Below the pieces are notes generated by a model that was given only the letters and a program-made list of their open reading frames with translations, did no database searches and had not been told where the DNA came from. DNA of 56,083 nucleotides from Podochytrium sp. JEL0797. Its lineage: Eukaryota > Chytridiomycota > Chytridiomycetes > Chytridiales > Chytriomycetaceae. Position numbers and translations under genes: made by a program. Location of the stretch: the NCBI GenBank assembly GCA_027596195.1, contig JADGJG010000061.1, positions 1 through 56,083 on the forward strand, given 5' to 3'. Position 1 is the stretch's first letter, and every line of letters begins with the position of its first letter. This document shows, piece after piece, positions 32,400 through 42,587 of the stretch.

Positions 32400-33332
32400 A
32401 TGTATTCCGACACAGACCTCCAGCAGCTCCTCGACGACTGCATGTCCCTCCTTGGCCCTGTTAGCTTGGTGCAGAACGAATCAGATCCTTCGTGTGACTA
32501 CCCGTTCTTGGATGAGAATCCTGCCGTATCCGCATCGGGCTTGCCCGCCTGCGCGATAACGAATCAAGAACAATTCTACACACCCTCCTCCTTTGATTCA
32601 AATCCATCTGATCCAACAGCAACCTATCCCACCATATCAACCGATCCCTGCCTTGTCGACCTCAACCCCGCGAATTGGAGCACCGCCACACTCTCAAATC
32701 AACCAATCTCCTCCCTCGCGCATTCCCCAACACTCCTGCCCCGCTCCATCTCCACATCCTCCCTCTCTTCCCTCCTCCCGCGAAATACCTCCACTTCCTC
32801 CCTCTCGTCCCTCCCGCGAAACACATCCTCGTCCTCCCTTTCGTCCCTGTCGAGCATCAAATCAGGCTCAGGCAAGATCCACAAACCTCACCTTCCACAA
32901 CGCCCACGCGCCGTTTCCCTCTCCGACCACCACCACCAACCAGCCCTCCGCAAACGCGCCGTTTCCATTTCGGAACAACACATTCTGATACGCGGGCCTG
33001 GGTTCGCGATTGCGGATTCGATGATGATTGCTTCGCCTTCCTCGAACATGGCCATGTCTGTTTCTGCTGCTGATGTTGCTGCTGCTACTGCTACTGCTGC
33101 TGCTGCTGCTAATCCTTCCCAGAAACCAATCCACCCCGCGCAACAAGGCAAACCGCTCAAGTGTCCTGCTCCCGGATGTTTCAAGAGTTACAAGAATCGA
33201 GGCGGGTTGAAGTACCACGTGGAGCACAAGCATCCGGAGATTCTGGGGACCGGTGGGAGTGGGAGTGGCGGTGGAGGTTGCCGCAGTGTGGGGAATGGGT
33301 GGAGGGAGGAAGAGTTGGGAGAGGGTTTGTAG
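32400..33332 (+). CDS. C2H2 zinc-finger protein, 310 aa
   Basis: Single exon from the ATG at 32400 (MYSDTDLQQLLDDCMSLLG). A Ser/Thr-rich region contains three imperfect copies of PRNTSTSSLSSL (about residues 135-170). A poly-Ala tract comes from a GCT/ACT repeat (33060-33115). One C2H2 finger is present: KPLKCPAPGCFKSYKNRGGL, then KYHVEHKHPE. It matches the C-terminal finger of the divergent neighbour, including the shared SYKN.GGLKYHVEH core. The tail is Gly-rich. It is probably a DNA-binding regulator and a shortened paralogue of the neighbour. Confidence 0.78.
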   Translation: MYSDTDLQQLLDDCMSLLGPVSLVQNESDPSCDYPFLDENPAVSASGLPACAITNQEQFYTPSSFDSNPSDPTATYPTISTDPCLVDLNPANWSTATLSNQPISSLAHSPTLLPRSISTSSLSSLLPRNTSTSSLSSLPRNTSSSSLSSLSSIKSGSGKIHKPHLPQRPRAVSLSDHHHQPALRKRAVSISEQHILIRGPGFAIADSMMIASPSSNMAMSVSAADVAAATATAAAAANPSQKPIHPAQQGKPLKCPAPGCFKSYKNRGGLKYHVEHKHPEILGTGGSGSGGGGCRSVGNGWREEELGEGL

Positions 33333-34158
33333 AGGGAGAATGAGAAGAGAACCCCACAAATGTACATATGTATTCATTGTTTCGCTGGTTGGTTCGGAGG
33401 ATTGTATTTTTGTAGAAAAGGATTGTGAAGAGATGTTGCCGACCAATTCCTTCCGACACTGCTGGCTGCCAGGCGTCGGCGTAGGCGCGCTCATGCAACC
33501 AAATCAAGCCGCGCCAGTGTCCCGCACCCGGATGCTTTGGTGGATTCCATCCTCTCAGAAGCATTCGGGGAATAAAATTCTTCCCGCACAGGTTATTGTT
33601 GGCTCTCAACACGTAAGTTTCTTTTTGGCGTTGTTTGTTTGAGTTTTGACAAACGCTTGAACGCGCACCCCACCACGCAGCGTCAAGAATTAGCATCTCG
33701 TCCCTCAAAAAAGCCGGAAGCCAAACACGCCAAACAACATATTCTCTTTGATTTCCAGGTTGGTGTTTGGCAGTCAATCTGGACCCCTCGGGGATATGAA
33801 TGAATTTTTCCTTTTTCTTCGCTTTGCTAACGCGCATTTTCCTGATCTTCCTTTCCAACAAACTTTCTTCGAGACTGGAATGATGAAATAAAGATTTTCC
33901 TTTCCCCTCTTTCCCATACTCCCGCAACTCAAACCAACGCCAAAACAGGGTTCCGGACGGACTTTGGGGAATTGGAAATCTCTCCCGAGATTGATTCCAC
34001 ATGACGTTTCCCGTGGAATGCGACCGACGCATCTCGGTTGATTTGAGTTCACGACGAGCAATTTCGAACTTGGTAGCTCGTTCCTGAGTCACGGAATGAC
34101 CCAAGCACAAGCATTCGCAAAAACGCAAAACCGGCCCCGCCCGACCTTCTCTGTGATC
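33333..34158. other. Intergenic with a zinc-finger fragment
   Basis: Most of this shows nothing recognisable. Around 33500-33550 one plus-strand frame reads CPAPGCF after a basic stretch, which looks like a broken duplicate of the finger of the gene just upstream (KCPAPGCFKSY). The last part is the promoter of the RNase T2 gene. An in-frame upstream ATG exists at 34096. Confidence 0.45.
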
Positions 34159-35131
34159 ATGTACCTCTCCGCCTTGAAATGTCCCTACTATGCGGTCGGC
34201 TGCCAACTCGACTCATCCACCAAAGCGCCGTACGACGAATGTTGCGTTAGCAACAACGGGATCGCAATCTTTGCCCAAAACTATACGTACGGACTGTCGT
34301 ACAGATACCCCTCAAACAACTGGACGGATCTTTCGGTTGTGCGCGATATTGGTCCCAAGTTCACGGTCCACGGGCTATGGCCGAACAAATGCGACGGCTC
34401 GTTCAACCAGACGCAGTGGAATTCGGACCATACGCAAGTGATCGGACACGATTACGATTTGTACGGATGCGATGTGAGTTGTTTCATTGGATAGGGTGCA
34501 TTTTCTTCCTCGCGTGCGCTGATGCGTTGTTTTTCGAACCAAGGCCTCGCGCAGCTTCCAAAACGCCGAAGAAATCCTCCAAAACACCACCGGCAAATTC
34601 CGATGGATCTACCCCCTCATCAAAGAAATTTGGCGGGCCGGGGACGGCGACGACAACTGGTTCTACTCACATGAGTGGTCAAAACACGGAACCTGTGCCG
34701 AGTCCTTCAAGCCCCGTTGTTACGAAGACAAATTCACCCCGTTCCTTGACTTTTACGAGTACTTGAGTGCTGTTGTGGAGCTCTATGTCCGGCTGGATGT
34801 GAAGAAGGCGTTCCGAGCGGTTGGGATTGATTCGTCTGACAAGCGCGGGTACAATCGAACTCTATTGAACGACGCGCATGCGAAAATGTTTGGGCATCCT
34901 GGTGGAATGCAGTGTGTGCAGAGGGAGGGCAAGTTTTATTTGAGCGAGGTGTGGACGTATTTGCAGGAGCGACCGGGTCACGCGTTTACTGTTGCAAGTC
35001 CGGATATTGTCACGAAGGAAGGCGGGGCTTACCAAAGTTGTCCGCTGGATCAGCTCGTGTATATTCCGTTGACTCCATTTGTGGAGGCGACTGGCGAGGT
35101 TGTGGGATTGGTTGCCCAGGAGGATGATTGA
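34159..35131 (+). CDS. RNase T2 family ribonuclease, paralogue, 300 aa
   Basis: Two exons, 34159-34473 and 34544-35131, with a phase-0 70-nt intron. The active-site motifs are VHGLWPNKCDG and SHEWSKHGTC. Start 34159 (MYLSALKCPYYAVGC) aligns with the start of the copy at 8518-9492; using the upstream ATG at 34096 adds 21 polar residues. Neither gives a signal peptide. The first intron position is not shared: the other gene is cut after NCDG and again within the HEWS codon, whereas this one is cut after YGCD. The C-terminus carries an extra acidic tail ending in EDD. Confidence 0.9.
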
Positions 35132-35309
35132 GGTGTAGAATTTGGAAAAGGAGGAAATCGAATATTACTTGCCTACATTAATGTAATAAATAGCATTTTT
35201 TTAGAAGTTAAAAATGAATGAAAGACAACGTTATGGTCTTCGGACGCCTTTTTCGTAAAAAAACGCGTGTTTCGTATTTCCATACAAATGTACGGATAAT
35301 TCACATGGA

Positions 35310-36592
35310 ATGGCGACGCGTTCATGCAGGCACCGTGTAAGTTTTGAAAACTCAACTCAAGCCTTGTCGCCACAAAATCCCGACATGGCCTCCCCACCGC
35401 CTCCCCAGCTCTCCTTGTCGGATCTCTTCACTCTCCTGACTCAAGTGTTCACGAACCAGTCCCAGGAAAACCACCAACTCCAATCGCAGCTCTCTGAAAT
35501 CCGCACCGAAATCAAATCAATCAAATCCTCCTTCTGCTCGTGCGACTCTCGTTTCGACGCTCCCCAGCTCTCAGTTACCTCCATGGAAACCAGCTTGGAC
35601 CATCAAATGACCCACAACCACCGCATTCCGTCCTTGCAACTCCAACAGCTCCAAAATCTGCACAAGAAACATTATACCAAGATTACGGACGTTCCTGCCG
35701 AAGTTGTCGCCCCAATCCTGGCCTGGGTGCCTCCCAAGCAAGTTTGGAAGCTGAGAAAGTTGTCGAAGGCGTTCCAGGCTCTCATCGAAACGGATGCGTT
35801 TGCGCGCCTGAACGTTGGCCACTTTGTGCCGCGTCCCGATTCGACTGTCACTGAATCCAAGACTCCAACGGAATTGGACCGCATTTATCTCAAGTTTCCA
35901 TTATCGTATCAGAACGCATTCATCTAATCTCGGTGGAAACACTCGAACGCTGTGGTCTAGCTGGTCCGATCCCCATCGAAATCGGAAGCGTTCTCTGCGA
36001 CCTCCGAAAACTGAGTTTCATGAACAATCGCCTCACGGGAAGGATTCCACAGAGTATTGGACTCATGCAGTGCCTGAAGGAGCTGGACTTGTTTTCAAAC
36101 CAACTCTCTGGAGAGATTCCGTCCGAGCTCGGCACGTTGGTCAGTTTGGAAAAACTCGATCTGTCAGCGAATCCACACCTTTTGGGACCTTTGCCACCTC
36201 AGCTGGGACTCCTCAAGGGTCTTAAAACTCTATACATCTGTGAAACCAACGTGTCTGGCTCAATTCCGTCGGAGTGGGGAAACCTGTACAGCCTGGAAAC
36301 GCTGTTTCTCAATGGCAACCTTGGCCTTTCAGGAACTATTCCTCCAATGCTGGGGAACCTGTCTTTTCTCGAATGTTTGTCTCTGGATTCATGCAGCTTC
36401 TCTGGCTCCATTCCTCCGGAGTTTGGTCGGCTCGCGAATTTGGAGGACATCTATTTGCAAGGCAGCAAACTGTCCGGTGAGGTGCCTGTGGAATTGGGTG
36501 ACTTGTTGAACCTTAAAACATGCTAGTTGGAGGACAATCTCGACTTGACGTGTTTGTTTGAGTTTCGCGGGGATGTCGTCTTTCAGATTTGA
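35310..36592 (+). pseudogene. F-box/LRR family, internal deletion and stop
   Basis: Opens at the ATG at 35310 (MATRSCRHRV), in frame through MASPPPPQLSLSDLFTLLTQ, the coiled coil and the F-box (ITDVPAEVVAPILAWVPPKQ), to YQNAFI, where TAA occurs at 35925. Relative to intact copies about 110 bases are missing here, and the repeats continue in another frame (ERCGLAGPIPIEIGS) until a TAG at 36524. The C-terminal signature follows to 36592. The sequence is otherwise well conserved, so inactivation looks recent. Confidence 0.85.
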
Positions 36593-36739
36593 AGTTTCTT
36601 ATTATTAGTGATGAATACAATCAAAGTTTTGAGATGATGGAGTCTGGGCCAAGCTTGGACAGGTCCTGTTTTTGAGACTGCAAATCGGGGAAGCGAAAAG
36701 TCTTTTCGAAACACATTTTTTGACAGCTTCAGCTACACG

Positions 36740-37795
36740 ATGCAATCCGACAAGATGGACATGGTGAGTAGTTGATTCAATAAGGACTTGTGTGTACTTA
36801 TTGTTGAATAGAGCCTGGACACGATTGCGCGGCGCGAGGCCCCGCAGCGGGTGTACGCCGATGACAAGCCGAGTGGTGTGCGCAGACAGGGCGGGCGTGG
36901 CGGGTTCCAAGGCGAGGGATACAACAACCACAACCACGGCGGGTCTTACAAGCAACAGGGAGGCAGAAGGGCGCCCTACGAGGTGCGTTGGTTTTGTTTT
37001 TCTAGCAAGGCTAAGACTTTCGCACAGCGCGCCGACACTTCTTCGCCGTGGCGCCACGACAAATACGAAGGAAGAGACGCGGATTTGCGCTCAAAGATTG
37101 GACACAGAAACGCCTCGAATCCCATCGCGCAGCGCCTTGGAAAACCGCTGAATCCCCTGGCCAAGCCCTTCGTGTCGCGCGCCTCTCTTCCAGAGGGCTT
37201 CACGGCCGCTGTCAAAAACTTGGATCCAAAGGCGAGTGCCGCTGATGTCCAGGCCGCATTTGCAGAGTTTGGAACGGTCCTCAAGGCAACTGTCTCTTAC
37301 GACGCAAAGACACAAGTGGGGTCTGCTGAGATCGTGTTCAAGGACCATGCTTCTCTCAAATCTGCCATTGCCACATACAACGGTGTTGTTGCCGATGGTG
37401 AGAAACTTCCCCTCCGTTTTTTGCATTCCGTCTGACTCAAATGTTTCTAGGCCGCACGCTTTCCGTCGAAGAAATCGTTATCGAACAACAACCATCGCGT
37501 GGTCTCCAAATCGCCGGTCGCGGCACCGCATCGCTTCCTGTCGCTGCCGCTTCCATTGCTGGCGCCGCAATCGCCGTTCCCGTTTTGTGAGTTTGCTCCC
37601 TTTTCTTTTCACTTTCTGACTCTTGGAAATCTCAGGAAAACTTCAGTTGGGTCCGTCGTTGTTGGAGGCATGTACAGTGATCGTGAGACGGCCCCAGCAC
37701 CGCGACAGCCGCAGATGCAGTACGAGTCTCAGCCGAGGCAGCAGCAGGAACGTAAAATTCCGATTACGGAGAGGCTTGGGGGTCGTGTGCGATGA
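36740..37795 (+). CDS. ALY/Yra1-like mRNA export adaptor, 286 aa
   Basis: Five exons: 36740-36763, 36812-36982, 37028-37397, 37451-37586, 37636-37795. The N-terminus MQSDKMDMSLDTIARREAPQ matches the UAP56-binding motif of ALY/REF proteins, and intron 1 cuts it after MDM. An Arg/Gly-rich region follows, then an RRM (AAVKNLDPKASAADVQAAF to DGRTLSVEE), with an Ala-rich segment and a Gln-rich tail ending ITERLGGRVR. ALY adaptors load export factors on spliced mRNA through the TREX complex in the nucleus. Intron 2 is 45 nt, a multiple of three, and has no stop, so its retention would add 15 residues. Tandem copies of the 3' end follow downstream. Confidence 0.85.
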
Positions 37796-37929
37796 GAGGG
37801 TTCGGGTGTGTGTTGTTGAGGTGCGGATCGATGGAGAGTTTGGGAATGTGTGTTTTTGAGTTGGAATTTCGATCAAATGATTGGTCAACGTTTAGCCGAA
37901 TAAATCAAAAAAGATGAGGAAATAGTGGA

Positions 37930-38225
37930 AGGTCTGGCGATCGCGATTCGCGTCCGCGAGACTGCTCTCCTGCACCACCCGCGAGAGCAGCAGCTGCAGT
38001 TCAAGTCTCAGCCGAGGCAACAGGAACGTAAAGTTCCGATTACGGAGAAACTTGGGGGACGTGTCCGATGATGATTCCGGATGTTGTGATGGTGGTGGGA
38101 TGGAGGGAGGAGGTTGGGGTCTGACTTGGAGTTTGGGAATGAGTGTTTTCTGAGATTGGAAGTTTGATGACCGAATTAAACGAATATGTACCGCGATCGC
38201 GATTCGCGTCCGCGAGACGGCTCCT
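37930..38225 (+). repeat. Tandem duplications of the ALY-like gene 3' end
   Basis: 37985-38185 repeats 37720-37900: CAGCCGAGGCA, GGAACGTAAA, TTCCGATTACGGAGA, CTTGGGGG, and then similar 3'-flank sequence with GAGTTTGGGAATG. A third partial unit begins at about 38186 (ATGTACCGCGATCGC), matching ATGTACAGTGATCGTGAGAC at 37670. The segment GATCGCGATTCGCGTCCGCG also occurs at 37940 and 38195. None contains the RRM. Confidence 0.8.
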
Positions 38226-38954
38226 CGAAATGTGGCGTACGGGTTGTAGTTGCCGACCCGTCGCTATTCTATCCATCTCATTCATACACAGTGTCAGAGT
38301 TAACGAAACACATTCAATTCCAATCTCGACAACACCTCACCACCATCTTTGCAGACTTCGAAGAGGGAGTCAAGTTTGGCCAAAACGCGTGGATTCTTGA
38401 ACGCATCCCCCGAATGTCAGGAATGTGCGCAGGCCCTTTGTCACGAGCGCACGGCCGCGAAATCAACCAGATTTCCAACCTCATCCAACGCCCTTGTTTG
38501 GCTCCCTGGAACGCCATCGCCACGATCTGTCTCTCAGATATCCACCATCGAGGTCTGAGCTTCGTGAACGGCTGTGACGGCAAATTCTTGGCGAAAGCTG
38601 GCGGGTTTGATTTACACCGAAGCGCACGAGGCAGAACTCCCTCGATCCGCCGTTGGCAACGAGCGGTGACGGAATAGTCTAGGTCGAAGCTGAGGCAATT
38701 GAGGGTCTTCAATTTAGCGACGGAGACGCGCGTGAACTGCCAAGTTGGAAACAGCGAAACAAAAACACAAAAAATCAAATCTCAATAATGTCTCGATGCA
38801 TCCGCCTCCCGCCCGTCTCTCTTCTTCGGCACTCACCGCTTTCACACGCGATCCACTCTTGAACAAGACCTCCTGTTGATGTGCGCTGCTCACGGCTCTC
38901 TTCATCCCTGCTCTGGAGTAGCACCAAGGTACATCCTATTTTTCTCAAATTTTC
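38226..38954. other. Unrecognised; possible start of the NTPase remnant
   Basis: A plus-strand open frame continues to 38677 (with IPRMSGMCAGPLSRAHG and LSFVNGCDGKFLAKAGGFD) but I recognise no family, and it is fused to the third ALY repeat unit at its start. From about 38790 the sequence may be the decayed N-terminal part of the NTPase that is readable from 38955. Confidence 0.35.
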
Positions 38955-39737
38955 AGTATTAATGAACAGAAAGAGAGATGGGAACTCCCATATGAAAAGT
39001 TCAAGGAGTTGGCTAAATGGTATCGCACAACACACGGAAAGGCCCCAGTCATTGTATTTGACAACGTGAACTTTCTGGCGAAGGATGCCGAGAAGATTCT
39101 GGAGGTTCTCCAACGTGGCGCCAAAGAAGCTATTGATAAGCGACTTTTTGTAGCTGTTTTTACTTCCTCAGATGGATTGGCTCCGAACCAATTGGTGCTA
39201 TAATGTGATCCCCATTTCATGATCCTTCTTCAGGTTGCAGTGCATTTAGTCGCGGAAAGTCCTATCGAGTTCGGGATTTGGATAATGAGCAGGTTATGGA
39301 GTTCCAGACGAAAAGTAAAGTTGATTCAGCAGTCATCCAAGATCAAGTTTGCCATCTCGTTGGAGGACGAGTTTGCTGCTGTCGAAAGTTTGTGAACAGT
39401 TAAATGCTGGGGTTCCCTTTGAAAGTATGTTTTAATGTTTTATCCTATTAAACTAGGAGTGAAGGCCGATCTTCTTCAGGACGTGGAAAAGCGTATTGAA
39501 CGAGTCGTGAAACCTCACAATCAGCATGTGTTTGACTCAATTCATGAGGTTGCTCTTTCCAAACCTGTGTTCAAAGCTTCAGATTGCCAAGCGACCAAGG
39601 GAGTAGTGAATGAGGAAGAGTTCTCCAAGCTGGAGTTAATGTTGGAAGGTCTGGTTGTTGAAAATGTCCTTTCGAATGTTGATGGAGGGTATACTTTCCA
39701 CTCAGCAGTGGAGTGTGCATATTTTTCGAGGGCTTGA
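38955..39737 (+). pseudogene. Crinkler-type P-loop NTPase remnant
   Basis: Successive frames read ERWELPYEKFKELAKWYRT, then APVIVFDNVNFLA (Walker B), LQRGAKEAIDKRLFVAVFTS and SDGLAP. Then comes SAFSRGKSYRVRDLDNEQVM with HLVGGRV, and a C-terminal helical part (DVEKRIERVVKPHNQHVFDS to CAYFSRA, stop 39735-39737). This order is that of the NTPase domain in Crinkler-RHS type proteins of chytrids and oomycetes. No Walker A loop or N-terminal header is present. Frame changes near 39200, 39390 and 39430 are only partly explainable by introns (a 32-nt GTATG..CTAG candidate at 39425). It is most likely dead. Confidence 0.6.
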
Positions 39738-40305
39738 GGAACACGCGTGGATTGTTTGTTTGTTGCTGTTTGCTTTAAAAATGATGTCTTAAAAAGTTCG
39801 ATCGCGTGTTTGTCTTGGCATTTATTGCAAGAATCCAACGTACAGGAAAGGACGGGAAAATGATTGCATTAGCGCAAAAGCAGTCGGGGGATTTTTGCGA
39901 CGCGTTTTGGAACCGTAATGATTGAGCTGCTTGAGACTTGGCATTGGAATTGTCAACAGGTTGGGCTGTTTCGCACGTGCGCGGTTGAATTGTCAGGGAA
40001 TTGGCAGTCGCTTGACAGACTTGGCAATAACACACGTTCGATTAGGAATTGTCAGAAATCGGCTGGGCCGCTTCGTGACTGGGCAAACTTTATCACCTGC
40101 CATCAACAAATCTCTGCGCGCACGTTGATTTTCATTTTCAATCACGCTTTAATTAAAATATTGAGACAAAATCGCTTGGAAAAAGAAAGAAAACCAGCCG
40201 ACTTTTTTCGGATAATAGGCTGAGAGCGAAAAACAAAACCTCTTCAGGACCTCCCCACCTCCTCCCGAGCCCTCCTTGTCGGATATCTTCACTCTCCTCG
40301 CCGAA
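39738..40305. other. Intergenic, nothing recognised
   Basis: Short repeats of TTGGCA/GAATTGTCA type motifs occur at 39940-40060 (GAATTGTCAACAGG, GAATTGTCAGGGAATTGGCAG, GAATTGTCAGAAATCGG), three within 110 bases. The rest is the 5' flank of the LRR gene, with its ancestral start codon mutated to AGG near 40240. Confidence 0.45.
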
Positions 40306-41538
40306 ATGTCCACGAACCAATCACAAGCAAACCTCCACCTCCAATCTCAGCTCTCCGAAATCCGCACCGAAATCACATCCGTCAAATCATCCCTCTCCTC
40401 GTCCGACTCTCGCATCGACACGTTCCAACGCCCCAAGGACGACCAGATGGTCAATCAAACGACCAAGAGCCCCCACATCTCGCTCCAACTCCTGCAGCTC
40501 CAAAACCCGCTCAAAAAGCATTACACCAAGATTACAGAAATTCCAGCCGAGGTTGTGGGTCAGATGCTTGCGCGAATGCCGCCAAGGAAGGTTTGGAAGT
40601 TGAGAAGGCTGTCGAAGGCGTTCCGGGATCTCATCGAAACGGAGGCGTTTGCTCGCTTGAACCTCAGTCACTTTGTGCCCAAACCCGACGTGACCGTGAC
40701 AGAGTCTTTTGAACCTTCCGAATTCGACCGCTTTTATCTCACGTCTCCGCTGTCGTATCAACGCGCGTTCGGCCAGCTTCGTTGGAACCGCTTGACTCAA
40801 ATGAACTGGTCCGAACAGACTCATTTACTTAGCGGAATCCCGATCCCTTTCGCGATTCTTGAATGCAAGAAACTGGTGGTTTTGAATCTCTTCTCCTGTG
40901 GTCTCGTTGGTCCAATCCCCTCCGAAATCGGAAGCGTTCTCTGCAACGTCGAAACATTGAATTTCATCAACAATCAACTTACGGGAGGCATTCCAAAGAG
41001 TATTGGACTCTTGCCGCGCTTAAAAGAGCTGTGCTTGTCATTAAACCGAATCTCTGGTGAGATTCCTTCCGAGCTGGGTGCGTTGGTCAGTTTGGAAGGC
41101 CTAGATCTGTCTGACAACCCAGACCTTTCGGGACCTTTGCCACCTCAGCTTGGACTTCTCAAGAACCTCAAATATCTCTTCATCTGCAAAACCAACGTGA
41201 TGGGCTCGATTCCGTCAGAGTGGGAAAACCTTTCCTCCCTCCAAGAGCTGATGCTCGCGGACAATGCTGGCCTGTCTGGAAATATTCCTCCCACGCTTGG
41301 AAACCTGTCACTCCTCCAATTCTTATATCTCAAATCATGCAACTTTTCCGGCTCCATTCCTCCTGCGCTTGGTCGACTCGCGAATTTGAAAAACATATAT
41401 TTGAGCAACAACAAACTGTCTGGTGAGGTGCCTGTGGAATGGGGTGATTTAGCGAACCTTAAAACATGTCGCTTGGAGGGCAATCTCGACTTGGCGTGTT
41501 CGTTTGAGTTTCGGAAGAACGTCAACTTTCAAATTTGA
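40306..41538 (+). CDS. F-box-like/LRR protein, 410 aa
   Basis: Intact single exon. The first ATG in frame is at 40306 (MSTNQSQANLHLQSQLSEIR); the open frame continues ten codons upstream, where relatives have MASPP. Coiled coil to about residue 80, F-box-like ITEIPAEVVGQMLARMPPRK then VWKLRRLSKAFRDLI, a conserved linker (LSGIPIPFAILECKKL), and about nine LxGxIP repeats. The end is LACSFEFRKNVNFQI. It is the cleanest member for modelling the family. Confidence 0.82.
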   Translation: MSTNQSQANLHLQSQLSEIRTEITSVKSSLSSSDSRIDTFQRPKDDQMVNQTTKSPHISLQLLQLQNPLKKHYTKITEIPAEVVGQMLARMPPRKVWKLRRLSKAFRDLIETEAFARLNLSHFVPKPDVTVTESFEPSEFDRFYLTSPLSYQRAFGQLRWNRLTQMNWSEQTHLLSGIPIPFAILECKKLVVLNLFSCGLVGPIPSEIGSVLCNVETLNFINNQLTGGIPKSIGLLPRLKELCLSLNRISGEIPSELGALVSLEGLDLSDNPDLSGPLPPQLGLLKNLKYLFICKTNVMGSIPSEWENLSSLQELMLADNAGLSGNIPPTLGNLSLLQFLYLKSCNFSGSIPPALGRLANLKNIYLSNNKLSGEVPVEWGDLANLKTCRLEGNLDLACSFEFRKNVNFQI

Positions 41539-41610
41539 AGGTGCAGCGGCGCCGTAGTTGAAATTAAAGAAATGGAAATTGAATCCACTAAGTCGGGCAA
41601 TTCGCATGGA

Positions 41611-41900
41611 ATGGCGACGCGTCAAGCCAAGCTCCCTTTTAGGGCTCCTCCCGAGCCCTCCTTGTCGGATCTCTTCACTCTCCTGACCCAAATGTCTACG
41701 AGCCAATCCTAAACGATTACTTCACGAGCCAGTCCCAAGCGAACCTCCACCTCCAATCGCAGCGCTCCAAAATCCGCCGAAATCAAATCCATCAAATCAT
41801 CCCTCTGCTTGTACCCCAGCTCACACCCACTCACAAAACCAGATATTTCATAATGGCCCACAACTACCACGAACTGTCCCTCCAACTCTTGCATGAGTGC
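41611..41900 (+). pseudogene. F-box/LRR family, N-terminal fragment
   Basis: Begins with the family's conserved 5' block (ATGGAATGGCGACGCGT, in frame as MATRQAKLPF). It continues PSLSDLFTLLTQMSTSQS to a stop at 41710. It then repeats part of the same region (TCACGAGCCAGTCCCAAGCG) and the coiled-coil coding DNA, broken by further shifts. No F-box or repeats follow. Confidence 0.75.
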
Positions 41901-42587
41901 TTCTATTGGATTTTTGAAATATATTTTTGAAATATCTTTCACTGGGGATACGGATACGGGTTTGGCTCATTATTATTTCTATTTTAAGGGAGAACTTTCT
42001 TTACACGCACTTAACTCTTACTCACTCGGAAGAATGGTGTTGCGTGGTGGTAGCGTGATATAATATTAGGGTTGTGGAGAGATGAGGAGCGCCGGCGATC
42101 CGTATTTTGATTTGCCCGACTTTCTTGCCATTGGCAGTGTTTCCTGTTGTTGCACGAATGTGAGACTCCCGACGTCTCGGTCGCAGCTCAACAAGTTCAA
42201 GTTTCAAGATGGGGTACTTTCGGTTACGAGGTTATTTACTTTCTACACCGCCCTTTTCTACCATATACCCTGCTTCGCAAATTGGGGTTTGTCTGCGGTC
42301 AGTTGATGAGATGAAGTGCAAAGCGCGGCTTGGATGTGGCAAGCTTGGAAGGCATACTTGTGAGCATTGCATGTTCGTGGCCAGAACGCAGATCCGGATT
42401 CCACGTCTAATAGAGGGATTCGACTACGGATTCCACGTCTGGCGCCATTTCATCTCCTTCTATAAACCTCGCTACTTAAATTGTTGATGATTCGATCAAT
42501 GAATTGCCGCAACAACGAATATTTTGAGAATGGAATAAATAGAAACTATGTCTCACTCATTCATTATTGTATGACGAGCTGTTTAAG
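41901..42587. other. Intergenic with family debris and a TATA element
   Basis: Contains a remnant of the small membrane-protein family at about 42080-42190 (listed separately) and TATAAA at 42461-42466, 122 bases before the start of the next LRR gene. The 13-mer GGATTCCACGTCT is repeated at 42396 and 42428. Nothing else recognised. Confidence 0.5.
42080..42190 (-). pseudogene. Small membrane-protein family, 3' remnant
   Basis: GATCCGTATTTTGATTTGCC and the following 80 bases match the 3' coding end of the genes at 44233-46714 (minus-strand reading KSKYGS). The membrane segment is gone. Confidence 0.6.

Noticed and set aside
33181..34206. 341-codon minus-strand open frame
   Set aside because: Antisense to the C2H2 gene end and spacer. 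Its last part is the complement of the zinc-finger coding region, and no domain is present.
35310..36592. Treating the LRR copy as an intron-containing gene
   Set aside because: About 110 bases present in intact copies are missing at the first stop, and a further TAG lies near the end. No GT..AG pair repairs both.
38186..38677. Open frame of 163 codons downstream of the ALY-like gene
   Set aside because: Its start is a duplicated piece of the ALY-like last exon, and the rest has no recognisable domain. The opposite strand is open to a similar extent.
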